Positions 8,401-19,231 of a stretch of DNA of 32,142 nucleotides are shown here, piece after piece (position 1 is the first letter of the stretch; the number at the start of each line of letters is the position of its first letter). The position numbers and the translations under genes were made by a program. Location: positions 376,522 to 408,663 of the forward strand of contig NW_014577173.1 in the NCBI RefSeq assembly GCF_000485595.1, in the 5' to 3' direction. Below the pieces are notes generated by a model that worked only from the letters and a program-made list of their open reading frames with translations, searched no databases and was not told the DNA's origin. Source of the stretch: Priapulus caudatus (taxonomy: Eukaryota > Priapulida > Priapulimorpha > Priapulimorphida > Priapulidae).

Positions 8401-8406
8401 AATAAA
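8401..8406 (+). terminator. Polyadenylation signal AATAAA of the LRR gene
   Basis: A canonical AATAAA lies 55 bases after the TAA, followed by AT-rich sequence. This gives a short 3' UTR. It is the first clear signal downstream of the gene. Confidence 0.6.
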
Positions 8407-8550
8407 ACAATATTAAGTACTATAACAGTATTATAAGCTCTTAAATATAGCCATAATGCGTTTTATAAAAAGCGAGTGGCGCTTAAAAGCGACATGCTAA
8501 TATACGTGCGTATGCTTACATTGTTTAGCAAACTATATGCTAATATGGCT

Positions 8551-8606
8551 ATTATATCAGGAGTGAATAAAACCAAGTTTCGTTGACTCCTGATTATATA
8601 TAAGTA
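8551..8606. mobile_element. Short palindromic element, copy 3
   Basis: TTATATCAGGAGTGAATAAA on the left pairs with GTTGACTCCTGATTATATAT on the right. The outer ATCAGGAGT/ACTCCTGAT pairs exactly. The inner stem is imperfect and differs in sequence from the copy at 441. It lies just beyond the LRR gene's poly(A) signal. Confidence 0.6.
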
Positions 8607-8960
8607 CGTCTGGCTGCAAGTTATTAGCAGTTAGCGAAAATCCTTTGTAAGAAGTGAGTTATTGCTCGCTTCAGATTCGCTTTCGATGCAAGTATATAAT
8701 GCAGTGTATAATAATATAGCACATGTATAACATACATGCATTGCCTCTAAAATAGCTTTGCACGAGCTGTTCGGTAACGGCTTGCATTTATTAAATTTCA
8801 TCTGATTTCATAGAAAATATGACGATGCTGCTCGCGTGTTGGAAGCTTTTAGATTAACCTCTCCGCTCACTGTCGTATTTGTGATCATCGCGTGGCGTAA
8901 GTGAAATAAAATTTCGAACGTTTGGTAAATGAAATTTGAGCGTATGGCGACAGCTATAGG

Positions 8961-9155
8961 TTAGCTGCAGTAGCGGCAGTCATTCGCAACGCGGACGTTC
9001 AGACAGCTAGCGCGATGCTTGGCACGTAACTCTACTCCTCTGTAGAAGAGGAAATTCCTTTCCGTTCCTCCCAACACACGCTGTACATCCGGAAGATGTT
9101 TTGCTGCCACTGCAAATACCTCCTCTAGGTCGGCCATTGCGCATAACGCAGGCAA
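8961..9155 (-). pseudogene. Possible acyl-CoA-binding-domain fragment (first exon or remnant)
   Basis: On the minus strand an ATG at 9137 (an in-frame upstream ATG is at 9155) opens MADLEEVFAVAAKHLP ... TERNFLFYRG. The pattern (F-x(2)-AA near the start, then a short spacer and a hydrophobic LFxY block) resembles the first half of acyl-CoA-binding domains of the DBI/ACBD6 type. After RG the match to the YKQA..G part of the domain is lost. Either an intron starts there (GGA|GTAGAG, a weak donor) or the frame has decayed. No following exon is recognised towards the LRR gene. Family assignment is by eye from remembered consensus and is tentative. Confidence 0.3.
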
Positions 9156-9348
9156 GCATAATTACGTGCATTATCTGCAATTCGTGAATAATGACAAGGA
9201 GGCTAATTACACGCAGGCGAAGAACCATTCTGTTTTATATTAGGTCGGCAATCTCACTGACAATGCCTAGCCTTAAAGTTGTTTCCTTCCGTAGTCGATT
9301 GACCTTTCTTGGTCTCTGGTCTCTGGCCTTCTGGTCTCTGGTCTCCCC

Positions 9349-9379
9349 CCCCCTCTCCCTCTCTCTCTCTCTCCCTCTT

Positions 9380-9417
<38 letters not shown>

Positions 9418-9418
9418 G

Positions 9419-9452
<34 letters not shown>

Positions 9453-9460
9453 TCACTCTC
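9349..9460. repeat. CT microsatellite
   Basis: (CT)n with CCCTCTTT interruptions, preceded by a short GGTCTCTGG minisatellite-like run (9311-9346). Confidence 0.9.
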
Positions 9461-10386
9461 TCGTATATAACTGAGAGTGCAAAGATACCCAGTATCGTCT
9501 TTGCAGACGAAGCAAAAACACTGAAGAACCTGATGAGTCAAAGTTGAAACAAGTCGTCTGGCGCTTGCATTGCGCCAACTATTTTTTTTATCAACGCTCA
9601 GGAGGATAGCTCAGTTGAAGCATACCCCTCAGTGGCGAACCAGGCTTCCTGCTCGGATATAGGAAAGTACGTAACCGTGTCTACTACTCATACAACCATG
9701 ATTCACTTTTCATAGTAGCTATTATGTTGCATTCGCGTATTCACAGATGGCAGCACTAGGTTATACAACGTTTCTGTGTGTGTTTCCTCACAAAGTAAAT
9801 CGATTAGTTTGCACATCGTTTGAATGTCCATTGGGCACAGTATATTATAGGAGGAAGCAACTAACGAATACACACGTATAATTGTTTTTACGACAGTTCG
9901 CACTGCAAAGTAATTTAAAAACACACTGAAAGCACCGGGAGATGGCAGCACGATGCGATATCAACGGCTGTGGCGAGAATTTATGATGTCCGATCGCTCT
10001 TTATTTAACATCTTTTTTTAACCGCCCCCGCTCCCACTCTGCTCAACGCCAACGTATCGCTAATCGTTGTCTCCGCATTAGCCGCAAACTTGTTCCCATA
10101 GCAACGTAAAACACTGGCGTTACAGCCGGCGGTCAGCGCAGGGAATTCATTTCGTTCGCTAGATTTGGAAAAACGAACAGCCATCATTGAGCCACTACCC
10201 TAGTCAGCAGAAGGTCATCCATCTGGAAGCGCGCATGACATTGAATGAACTCGATTTTTACTCGGTTGGAATTTTATGTCGGAGAGTGCTCTCACGGCCC
10301 AATATTGCAGCTTCACTGCATGTGCCACTGCGTGCAAGCAATTATGAGTTCACATCGGCACGATTTTTATCTACAATCGGGGAAGT
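9461..10386. other. Unassigned intergenic sequence
   Basis: No domain-bearing frame, no RNA gene and no repeat recognised on either strand. A stretch near 9601 (GGATAGCTCAGTTGAAG) resembles a tRNA A box but has no B box or cloverleaf. Confidence 0.5.
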
Positions 10387-10447
10387 TTAACACGCAGGGA
10401 TGTGTACCTGTGAGTAACACGCAGGGATGTATATGCCTGTGAGTAAC
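10387..10447. repeat. Two-copy tandem repeat, about 28 bp
   Basis: AACACGCAGGGATGTGTACC followed by TGTGAGT is repeated as AACACGCAGGGATGTATATG followed by CCTGTGAGT. Confidence 0.75.
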
Positions 10448-10506
10448 ATAGGAATAACAATGTAGGAATAACAACCGCGACCGCTGCGCGTGAAATTGTG
10501 CACCCG

Positions 10507-10655
10507 GCAGATAGATGCGATATGATATGACTACTAGGCACTTAGGATATGACTACTAAGCACTTAACCCTAACCCTAACCCTAACCCTAACCCTAAAAA
10601 AAAAATTAAATTAAATTAAAGTGCCTAGTAGTCATATCATATCGCATCTTTCTGC
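10507..10655. mobile_element. Inverted-repeat element with telomere-repeat core, copy B
   Basis: The left TIR (10507-10543) begins GCAGATAGATGCGATATGAT and the right (10619-10655) ends ATATCGCATCTTTCTGC. The 37-bp arms pair with one visible mismatch. A second, partial left-arm copy follows (10544-10566). The interior is a perfect (CCCTAA)n run of about 5 units (about 10565-10597), then poly-A and (TTAAA)n. At about 149 bp, it is unrelated in its ends to the GGGTCTATG elements. Confidence 0.75.
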
Positions 10656-12033
10656 CAACACCGAAATTGTCACCTGCCCGCGCGGCGTAAACACGTCACC
10701 GGGCTGCGCGTGTTGTGTTGATGAAAGGTTTCACGCGTGACGCGTGTAAATGGATGCCGCCTTGCGGATCTATTTCTGTCTCGATATGTGCAATTCAGGT
10801 ATCCGCATATATCATATATCATCACCGCATATATTATCAGGTATCCGATTCAGGTATCCGCATATAAAATGGCGACTCTCTCTCTACTTATAGCGCGGCG
10901 TCCAATCTGCATTAGATCTGAATATCTTATCGGTGAATATCTGTGGTTAATAACACTAGATGTGAGATATCTGTTGCTTACGAGACGACTAGGAATGAGA
11001 ATATGCCACTTTGCGCACGACGTTAGCTGTAAATTGACAATATATTAGGTCACTTCCTGCGACAATTCAAATCAAACATATCGGTCCTTATCGTGTATAA
11101 CGTCACTTCCTGTTCTTGTAAAATCTAAACAACTCGCATCCGCTGCGTCCACACGCGCGACGTGTTCGTGAAATACACGCGCAGGCGAGTGATTGATCTG
11201 TAATTGAATCGATCAAATCGCCGCCTGGAAAAAACGTTTCGAAACTAATATATATTATGCCAATATTTACGTAGTGCCGCCGACACTAGCGCCGCCCAGC
11301 GGTAGTTTGTGAAACTATAATGCGAAGCGGAATCGCTTATGAAGAGGAGTAGATTTCCAGCGATTCTCCCTCGCATATCACAATCACAGCGAGGTGCATT
11401 TTTCTCGCCTGCGCTTTTCATCATCGTGGTTTTCCGCGGGGCCGTCGTTACTTATAAGTATACACACACACACACTAATACACTATGCCGCGCCGACGTG
11501 TGACAACGCGCTTTTGCCAGTCGCCTTCAATTTCGAATAAATCGCGGCAACTATTATTTATTGGCGCTCGTGTTGTCGTCCGCGCCGATATTTTCAATTG
11601 ATTATTTGCTGTCGCAGCGGCGGCGGCTGAATGACAGGCGTATATCGGCGCGCGCTTGCCGACACTCTCGCTAATTCGAGAGCGAGGATATTACGTTGAG
11701 CCGATGCGACAGCTTCAAAGAGGCGAGACCGTTTTGCGCGTTTCGCGAAAAAAGCACAATCCGGCTAATTTAGGAGCCAGTGCGCTCGCCGACATCTCCA
11801 AACGATGTCTCAATAATTGAATTTACTTGTTTTCGCCTAGGCGCGCTGCCCTATATAGCCAGACTTCGTGTGCGGCTATTTGCGTGGCTCTAGTGCAGGC
11901 ACCGCGATTTTGCAATTATGATGGAAGATACGACGGTTCACATCGTTTTTATTTCCGCTCGTGCAAGATGAATGCTAAAAGGTTCGAAATTCGTGTGTGT
12001 GTGTGTGTATTGGCGGCAGGATCTCGTTTTCCT
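10656..12033. other. Unassigned intergenic sequence
   Basis: No gene is recognised. ATTCAGGTATCCGCATAT occurs twice (about 10794 and 10849). Short (AC)n at 11462-11474 and (TG)n at about 11995-12008. The frames at 10737-11048 and 11827-12201 have no recognisable domain. Confidence 0.5.
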
Positions 12034-12518
12034 AATTCCCTCGCTATAAATATATTCAGCTCGCGTAATAAATGTTTAGCATTTCACATAATAGCATATC
12101 GTTTAATTGCGCTATTACATTCTAGTCGGTGTGTATCATGGGCTCTATATATTATATGGTCATGTGAGATGTGGTGGTTATGTCGCAGGGAGATGTGGTG
12201 AAAAGGACGTGGGTAGTCGCTTTTAGGCGGTACGCAGGTCTTTGCGTATCGCGAACGATTTCAATAATATGCTATTTAATTCCCTCGCTATAAATATATT
12301 CAGCTCGCGTGATAAATGTTTAGCATTTCACATAATTGCATATCGTTTTTAACTTGCGCTATTACATTCTAGTCGTGTGTATCAATGGGCTCTATATATT
12401 TATAATGGTCATGTGAGATGTGCTGTTATGTCGCAGCGGAGATGTGGTGAAAAGGATCGTGGAGTCGCTTTTAGGCGTACGCAGGTCTTTGCGTATGCGT
12501 CAGAACGATTTCAATAAT
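12034..12518. repeat. Two-copy tandem duplication, about 244 bp
   Basis: AATTCCCTCGCTATAAATAT starts at 12034 and again at 12278. The following 240 bases match closely to the end at CGAACGATTTCAATAAT / AGAACGATTTCAATAAT. Nearly all differences are single-base insertions or deletions (for example GTCGGTGTGTATCATGG against GTCGTGTGTATCAATGG). Confidence 0.85.
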
Positions 12519-12569
12519 GAATAACTATTTATTATATGACACTGTTGCGGCACATTGTTCGCGACGAAC

Positions 12570-12700
12570 TGCATCGCACACGCCACGGCACACGCACACG
12601 CACACGCACACGCACAAGTCACACCGCACACGCCACGGCCACTACGCAACACCGCAGACCTGTTCTGGCACGGCACGCACACGCACACACATCGCAACAA
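12570..12700. repeat. CACACG-rich low-complexity tract
   Basis: CACACGCACACG-type runs with two copies of CACACGCCACGGC. The overlapping Thr/His/Arg frames are repeat translations. Confidence 0.75.
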
Positions 12701-12731
12701 GCCAGCAGCCTTCCATACCTCCAGCCGGCGG

Positions 12732-14690
12732 ACTAGTCAACTACCAACACGTTAATAAAATCCTGCATTCACATAATATATACTACTAGTATAGAATAAA
12801 AAAGAGTTTATTAGTCGTTATAATTTGTTCATTTATATTCGTTTTACCTTCTCAATGGTCGGCTATGCATCTTCATTCTGTAATGCGTGTCCTCAGCCAT
12901 CAGCGTATGGTCGCGACGCAGATCGCGTGCTCTGTTAATGTACAAGCATATATACCGTCGCAGTAAAACCCCTTACCCAATTCTTTGTTACATGAATAAC
13001 GCACACTTCAGGGGGAAAAAACCCGTTTGTTAATGCGGACGCTAACAGATGGTTTCGTTTCGACGCAATGTTTTCGCGCGAACGTGAATTACGGTCGAAG
13101 CCACCGTGCCGCTTATCGTTCTAAAGTATGCCTTAATCGTGAGCTAAAGAAACGAGGCGCCTTCTCGTTATACGAACCGACAATCTTTCAGGGCGAATCT
13201 GCGAGAGATTTTCAGGCGAATCCCGGCCGCTGCAATCTAAGCTGCGAAGCCAGCTTGGATAGTAAGTGCGGGTTAGTTAACAATCGAGTGCAGCTCGATG
13301 CAGCTCGGCATATAAACGAAGCCGCAGCAAATGCGAGCATCTGACGCGCTCTGCTACTCATCCGTTTGATTTCGTCGCAGTGTCATGTAAATAATGGCTT
13401 TAGCAATGAGCCCCGCGTAGGCGCACTCGCCACAGTTCTCTATCTGCACAGACACGCAAGCGAGGTCGTTAGACACGCAAGCCGCATAGCGCCTACTAAT
13501 GCATCCTACCGAGAAGCTGTCCTGATTGCATCTCGCCGTGGGCTGGCCCCCGCCTGGACGCGCGGGGTTGTAGTTAGAAACACCCTAAATTGACATGCCT
13601 AGCATAGGTCTAATATGATATCACTTTTACGCGGCACTCCACTGCAAAATGTCACGACATCTGACACTCATGACGTCATGGCATATGACGTCATAACGTG
13701 TGACGTCGCGTCCCTTGGCACGGGGCGGCGGGCGACGCTGTCATTTAGCCGAAGAAGCCGCCAGAAAGATTTTCGACGCGACATTATTCGTAAGTGAGTC
13801 GCTACAGCATTAACTATAGCCGTAACGTTACGACGTTTCTGGCAACGGACCTGCTGACCTATGACCCCTCGTGCAATAGGCAACGCTGCAGCGTTACAGG
13901 GATCTAGCATGACCCGCTAGCGACTGTGTGTACGCGACAAGACCACAGTCAAGATAATTGCTGAGAGTGGCTATACAAGTCGCGCAACAAGATGGAGTCA
14001 ATCTCTGCGACGCATTTCGACGCAGGAAGCACTTGGAGTGCATCACGACAACAAGGGAAATGCATCAATAGCAATTTCTATGGAATCGGAGAAGGAAACC
14101 ACGCCGAACTGCTGCTATTTGTACGCCGAAGGAAATTGTGCCATTGATCTGCTCCGCGGATTGAGAAATAAGTCTAGTGCACGCCGAGAAAGGGAAGCCA
14201 TACACCGCATTCCGACAAATATACCATGATCGGAGTACTACGGAGCGAGGAAAGAAACTTTAACCTATGCCGAAAAGGACGCCGTTGCAAGAACGCCAGA
14301 AATCCATCGTCGTCGCTTTCTTTTCGGCGGCGAAGAAAGGAAGGAAGCCGCACACTGCATGCCGACAACGAACGAAATCCATCGTCACTGTGCGCCGCGC
14401 GTATAGCGAAGGAAAAAATATCTAATGTGCAGCCGAGAGTCGAGCTAAGCGCCGCATCTTGACCGTGAAAGGAATCCGTTGCCGTCGCGTTCTACGGGAG
14501 CACTCACAACGTGAAACCCGCCGCCATGATGCGGTGATGCTGAAAGCGCGTAAAGTGCCGCTTACAAAGGAAGACTTCAACGTGTAGAGGCTGCTGGCAA
14601 AGCATCCGACAGCGGCGAGAAAGAAAAAGCCTCGTAGATAGCGAGAGAGAAAAGAAGAGAGAGAGCTAGAGAAACACAGACACACACATA
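12732..14690 (+). repeat. Outer left arm of a giant inverted repeat
   Basis: This segment matches the reverse complement of 22850-24842 along its full length. Shared landmarks include ATAGAATAAAAAAGAGTTTA, CAGCGTATGGTCGCGACGCA, ACGAGGCGCCTTCTCGTTAT (with a small indel), GAGCATCTGACGCG and GAAGGAAACCACGCCGAACT. The outer end is near ACTAGTCAACTACCAAC. Arm differences are dominated by one-base indels. No coding sequence is recognised in either arm. Two TGACGTCA motifs (13671, 13686) occur here but are not intact in the other arm. Confidence 0.85.
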
Positions 14691-14791
14691 TACATTGTTA
14701 TTCTTGAAAAAAGGGGGGGGGGTAAATAAAGTTAGGTAGATAAAGTCGTTACACAGTCAGTATATATATAGGATAATTCGAAAGGAGTGAG

Positions 14792-14821
<30 letters not shown>
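14691..14821. other. Short unpaired segment between outer and inner left arms
   Basis: Contains AC-rich bases, a run of about 10 G, a TATATATATA stretch and the start of a GA microsatellite (14790-14823). The corresponding place in the right half holds about 4.1 kb, including the Penelope-like element. Confidence 0.6.
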
Positions 14822-14825
<4 letters not shown>

Positions 14826-14964
14826 TAGGGAAGAGAGGAGAGAGAACGACAGAGAGCAAGGAATGAAAGAAAAGAGCGAGGAAGGTGGAAAAGTGAAAGG
14901 AGAGGGGGAGAGAGTCAGTGCGAAAAATGGAGTCACACCCACACGCACGCGCGGACACGCACGG

Positions 14965-15029
<65 letters not shown>

Positions 15030-15453
15030 GGGAGATACGCAGGCACGAACGCCCGTTGGAGCTCGGTTGAAGAACATCTGCCAAGGTCATGTACTTCATA
15101 TACTTTACAGCCAGAAGGCAGCAGTGAGAAGGAACAACAACGAAAACGACGTGCTGCATGGGTAGAGGGCCGGGGGAGCATGCGTGCCAGCAAAACAAGT
15201 CGCCGCTGTCCAATCATCGCTTATCGCTAGCTGCCTGAGCGAATTCGTCAACAGGGCGAACAACGCGTCGAAGGCGCTCTCTACCGATGCTGCGAGTTTC
15301 AGTCGTAAATAGCTCGCTTGTTATTTTCGGCCCGGCGGCGTAAAATTAAACACGTGTTGGTTAAAACTTTCTCTCTCTCTCGCGCGCGCGCGCTCTCGCT
15401 CTCTCTCTCTCTTTCTCTCTCTCGCGCGCGCGCGCTCTCGCTCTCTCTCTCTC
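14822..15453 (+). repeat. Inner left arm of the giant inverted repeat
   Basis: It pairs with about 18100-18745 in reverse complement. Shared landmarks include GGAATGAAAGAAAAGA, AAAATGGAGTCA, GAAGAACATCTGCCAAGGTC (with indels), AACAACGAAAACGACG, GCGAATTCGTCA and AACACGTGTT. A pure (AC)n run lies at 14967-15027 and CT/CGCG tracts at 15371-15453, running into the N gap. Confidence 0.8.
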
Positions 15454-15478
15454 NNNNNNNNNNNNNNNNNNNNNNNNN
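15454..15478. other. Assembly gap (25 N)
   Basis: Twenty-five undetermined bases inside a CT/CGCG microsatellite. The gap length is probably nominal. It may hide the rest of the pairing with the GA-rich tract at 17790-18130. Confidence 0.95.
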
Positions 15479-15900
15479 CTTTCTCACATTAATGTGCTTG
15501 CTATGCGGCTATGTATGGGTCACGAGTGTATGTGTCACATCGAACAAGTATAGTAAAATAGGCAATTAATGCAGCAACTTTAACCATAAATCGTGAACAG
15601 AATTACTTATATTTTGTAAAAAAGCCAGATTATATCTGCAGATATAGATTATATTTCTGTTAAGCCAGAGAGCGCTTCTACCGCTCTATTATAGCGTGAC
15701 TTCTGGGGCAGCACTGTTGATGAAACCAGTAGCGTCTGCCCAGTCCTTACTACTAAATAGAACACAATATCTATATAATGTATCTTTTCAGCGGATATTG
15801 ATGGCGTCGAGTTCAATTCTACTCTGTCGTCATCGTTCGTCTCACTTAGATTCACATCAGCTCACTCACTGACTCACGATGTAGGTGAGCGCCTCGCATT
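15479..15900. other. Unassigned sequence in the inverted-repeat spacer
   Basis: Mixed AT-rich sequence directly right of the gap. No gene or repeat recognised. Confidence 0.5.
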
Positions 15901-15916
15901 TATGTTAACGGAATTA

Positions 15917-16380
15917 CTCGCGCTCTCACTTCCTCATCTCTCCGCCTCCCGCTCTCTCGACTGCTCCCCCTCACACACACACCGAAGACACCACGCACAC
16001 ACACACACACGCACACACACCGCACACAAACCGCGCACACACATCACACAGCAACTCTCTCTCTTTCTCTCTCTCTCGTCTTCACTCTCTGTTCTCTCTC
16101 TCTCACACACTCACACCACTCATGCTACCTCTCTCGCATGATTCGCCTTCTCTTTCTCGATATCTATCGTTCTTCCATAGTCTTCTTATTTTCTCTCTCT
16201 TCTCTCTCTCTCTCTCTCTCATCTCTCTCTTCTCCTCTCTCAGCACACATACACAACACTCTTCTCGCGCCTCTTTCACTTCTATCCTCTCTCATTTCTC
16301 TCTCTAATCTCTACTCTCTCTCTCCTCTTCTCTCTCTTCATCTCTCTCTCTCGTGCTTCCCTCTCATCAGCTCTCTTTTT
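15917..16380. repeat. CT and CA microsatellite region
   Basis: CT-rich tracts alternate with (CA)n (about 15970-16040 and 16100-16125). It is low complexity throughout, and the Ser/Leu frames are not genes. Confidence 0.85.
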
Positions 16381-16593
16381 CTTCCGAACCCATCGGCCTA
16401 GAATCGACATGTAACTTAGCAATAATAAGCATAAAGTGCAATCAACACACAGGCGAACCACTCGCCATATATAGAAATATGCTACTGTGGAGCCATAGTA
16501 AGATATAGACATACGAGTAGCTGCGGCGTCATGATAGATGCAACCATTCACGTCAAACTGCCACGTGAACTAATATCCGACAACTAGCGCTGT

Positions 16594-16922
16594 GAGAGGG
16601 TCCTATCTTTCCCGGAGTACTCCGGATCCGACGCGTATAGAACGTACCCTGCGGTACAGTATTTGCGCGCTTATACCGGACGTACCCTGTACATTCCGAC
16701 TAAATCGATGTGACCGTACGCCTACTTCCTACAGAGTCAAGAGCGCCTACGCCACTCCCTAAACACCCGAACCGAACCCTAACCATAATCCTAAACCCTA
16801 AACATACCCGAATCTTAACCCTAAACCGTAATTCAAATAGTGACCAGCGGTACTTCGGTATACCGACGGTAGCCCAGGGTACGTTCCGGCAGTAACCCTG
16901 GGGACATAGACGCCTATGGAGC
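16594..16922. mobile_element. Inverted-repeat element with telomere-like core, degraded copy of A
   Basis: The ends GAGAGGGTCCTATC (16594) and CTGGGGACATAGACGCCTAT (about 16900) match the element at 781-1039. So do the inner blocks CCCAGGGTACGTTCCGGCAG and CAAATAGTGACCAG and a core of CCCTAA-like units (about 16757-16830). It is longer and riddled with single-base indels compared with copy A, in line with the indel-rich quality of this block. Confidence 0.7.
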
Positions 16923-16929
16923 ACAACTG

Positions 16930-17048
16930 GCCTGTGTGTGTTGTGTGTGTGTGTGTTGTGGGTGTGTGTGTGTGTGTGTGTGTGTGCTGGTGTGTGTAGT
17001 GGTGTTGTGTGGTGTGTGTGTTTTGTGTGTGTGTTGTGTGTGTGGTGG

Positions 17049-17135
<87 letters not shown>
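16930..17135. repeat. TG microsatellite, heavily interrupted
   Basis: TG repeats with many GTT, GGT and TTT interruptions, followed by GCGCGCG. The pattern of missing single bases resembles sequencing error more than ordinary microsatellite variation. A further short (TG)n lies at 17233-17250. Confidence 0.85.
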
Positions 17136-17250
17136 GCGCGCGCGTCTTATATCATGGGCACGTGCATGTGCCTGGCACGCTGCTGCATGTGCATTGTACG
17201 CTGGCATAATATGTGCGTGTGGGAACTGTGCATGTGTGTGTGTGTGTGTG

Positions 17251-17789
17251 CTGTAGCGCGTTGTGCGTGCGTGTTGCTTGCTGTGTGAGTGCTGCTGTCT
17301 GTGTGCGCACGCGGCGACGTTTGCGTCTCTCTATCTCTCCATCCTCTCCTTGTCTCTCTATCTCTCCATTCTCTCCTTGTCTCTCTCGCTCTGTTTACGT
17401 GACATTTGCCGACGTCATTTTTGTCGGCAGCGATAGCGCTGACTTTCACTGAAGTGCGAGTAATGGAGGCAGGAAGTGCGAACAATATAATTAAAGCCCC
17501 GTTTTGTCTCGGAACACGCACGCACTCCGACGAGCGAGAGTGCATGATTTCCGAGCGGAGTGCATGTGCAAATGTTAGCAACAGCGCCGTGCACGGGCTG
17601 AGAGGGAGGGCCACTTTTTCTGTGTGGTCGACGTCACTCACCTAGCAGCCATTATCATCGGGCGTGATGCGGTATTTGCGGCAGTAAAATGTCGAGTTTT
17701 GGATCGCGAAAGCGCGCGCGCGCGGCGTACACGCGGTGTAAATCTGCCAACGCGCGTTTTTATTTCTCTACTCGTCGCCTTCGCCAGGT
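17251..17789. other. Unassigned sequence in the inverted-repeat spacer
   Basis: Includes a duplicated CTCTCTATCTCTCCATNCTCTCCTTG motif (17325-17385). No gene recognised. Confidence 0.5.
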
Positions 17790-18745
17790 TTATAGAGAGA
17801 GAGAGAGAGAGGAGGAGAGAGCAGCAGAGAGAGAGAGAGAGAGAGATAGAGAGAGAGACGAGAGAGAGTGAGAGATGAGACCGAGGAGAGAGAGGAGACG
17901 AGAGAGAGAGAGAGAGACGAGAGAGAAGAGCGCGCCCGGATGAGACGAGAGAGCACGCACGAGAGAGAGAGAGAGCTGCCGACAGAAGACGAGAGAACGC
18001 GAGAAGAAGCCACGCGCGAAGCAGCAGAAGAGCAGCGAGAAGATGAGAAGAGAGAGAGAGAGAGAGGAGGAGAGAGAGAGAGACGAGAGATGCTGCGCGC
18101 GAGAGAGAGAGAGCAGATGAGAGAGACGACGAGAGTTTTAACCAACACGTGTTAATTTTAATCCCCGCCGCCGAAATAACAAGCGCACTATTTACGACTG
18201 AACACTCGCAGCATCGCGTAGAGAGCACTCTCGACGCCTTGTTCCCCTGTCTGACGAATTCGCTCAGGCACTAGCGATAACGCGATGAATTGGACAGCGC
18301 GACTTGTCTTTGCTGCCACGCATGCTCCCCACAGCCTCTACCCAATGCCAGACGTCGTTTTCGTTGTTGTTCCTTCTCATCTGCTGCCTGCTGGCTGTAG
18401 TATATGAAGTACAAATGACCTTGCGCAGATTTCTTCAACCGCAGCTCCAACAGAGCGTCAACTGTGCCTGCGTATCTCCCCTGTGTGAGTGTGTGATGGT
18501 GTATTGTGTTTGATGTGTGTGTGCCTGTGTGTGTGTGTGTGGTAGTGTGTGTGTGTTGTGCTGTGTGTGGTGTAGTGTGTGTGTTGCTGTGTGTGTGGTG
18601 TGTTGCCCGCGCGTCGTCTGCGCCGCGTGTAGGCTGCTGACTCCATTTTTGCACTGACCTCTCTCCCCCCCTCCATTTTACCTCCACCTTCCTCGATTCT
18701 TTTCTTTCATTCCTTCTCCTTCCTTCTCTCTCCTCTTTCCTACGC
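17790..18745 (-). repeat. Inner right arm of the giant inverted repeat (with GA tract)
   Basis: The reverse complement of 18100-18745 matches 14822-15453. The GA/GCGC-rich tract 17790-18130 corresponds to the CT/CGCG tract that runs into the gap at 15454. The TG run at 18482-18600 here is broken by many single-base changes where the left arm has uninterrupted (AC)n. Confidence 0.75.
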
Positions 18746-18793
18746 GCGCCGCGCGCGGCCTCTCTCTACTCCTCTCTCTCTCTATTCTCTCTC

Positions 18794-18826
<33 letters not shown>

Positions 18827-18875
18827 ATCTCTCTCTCCTCTTCTCTCTCTCAATCTCTCTCTCTCTATTGGCATG
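18746..18875. repeat. CT microsatellite
   Basis: (CT)n with CCTCTC interruptions, following GCGCGCCGCGCGCGG. It marks the inner boundary of the right inner arm. Confidence 0.85.
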
Positions 18876-19231
18876 GCGCGGGTTATGTCTTTCACGGCCG
18901 GATGTTTATTGAGGTGCTGTTCTGTGTGATTTCGTGTGTTACCATGCACGTTTCAGTTCACTTCCGCTCGCGTGCGCGGCCTCGGAGACTTACATAACAC
19001 GCAACCACAGGCTAAGGGGCAACCACCAGTTCCTCCACACAAATGCACGCATCGCACTAATCCGCATCAATTAATTTATTTAATTTATTTATTATTACAT
19101 TAATTTTTCCACTTTCATTAATTAATTAATTAATTAACAAATATCACATGAGAAATTCAGCTGCTGCCGGAGTCTCTGCTCTCCGAGTGATCTATATATA
19201 ATATATATCTTATAAATATATTTGTAATAAT
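18876..19231. other. Unassigned AT-rich sequence before the retroelement
   Basis: Contains (TTTAATTTAT)-like and (ATTA)n stretches (19067-19135) and a TATATA run near 19193. No gene recognised. Confidence 0.5.

Noticed and set aside
9597-9670. tRNA-like stretch GGATAGCTCAGTTGAAG
   Set aside because: It resembles an A box only. No GGTTCGANTCC B box at proper distance and no cloverleaf can be drawn.
13669-13711. Cluster of TGACGTCA (CRE-like) motifs
   Set aside because: The motifs are not intact in the matching arm near 23860-23900 and lie in a block with suspected base errors, so no regulatory claim is made.
14749-15213. 154-codon minus-strand frame with Cys-Val run
   Set aside because: It spans (AC)n and GA microsatellites, and the corresponding frame is not kept in the paired arm at 18100-18745.
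17147-18228. Long Arg/Glu and Ser/Leu frames around 17.1-18.2 kb
   Set aside because: Low-complexity translations of TG and GA repeats, open on both strands.
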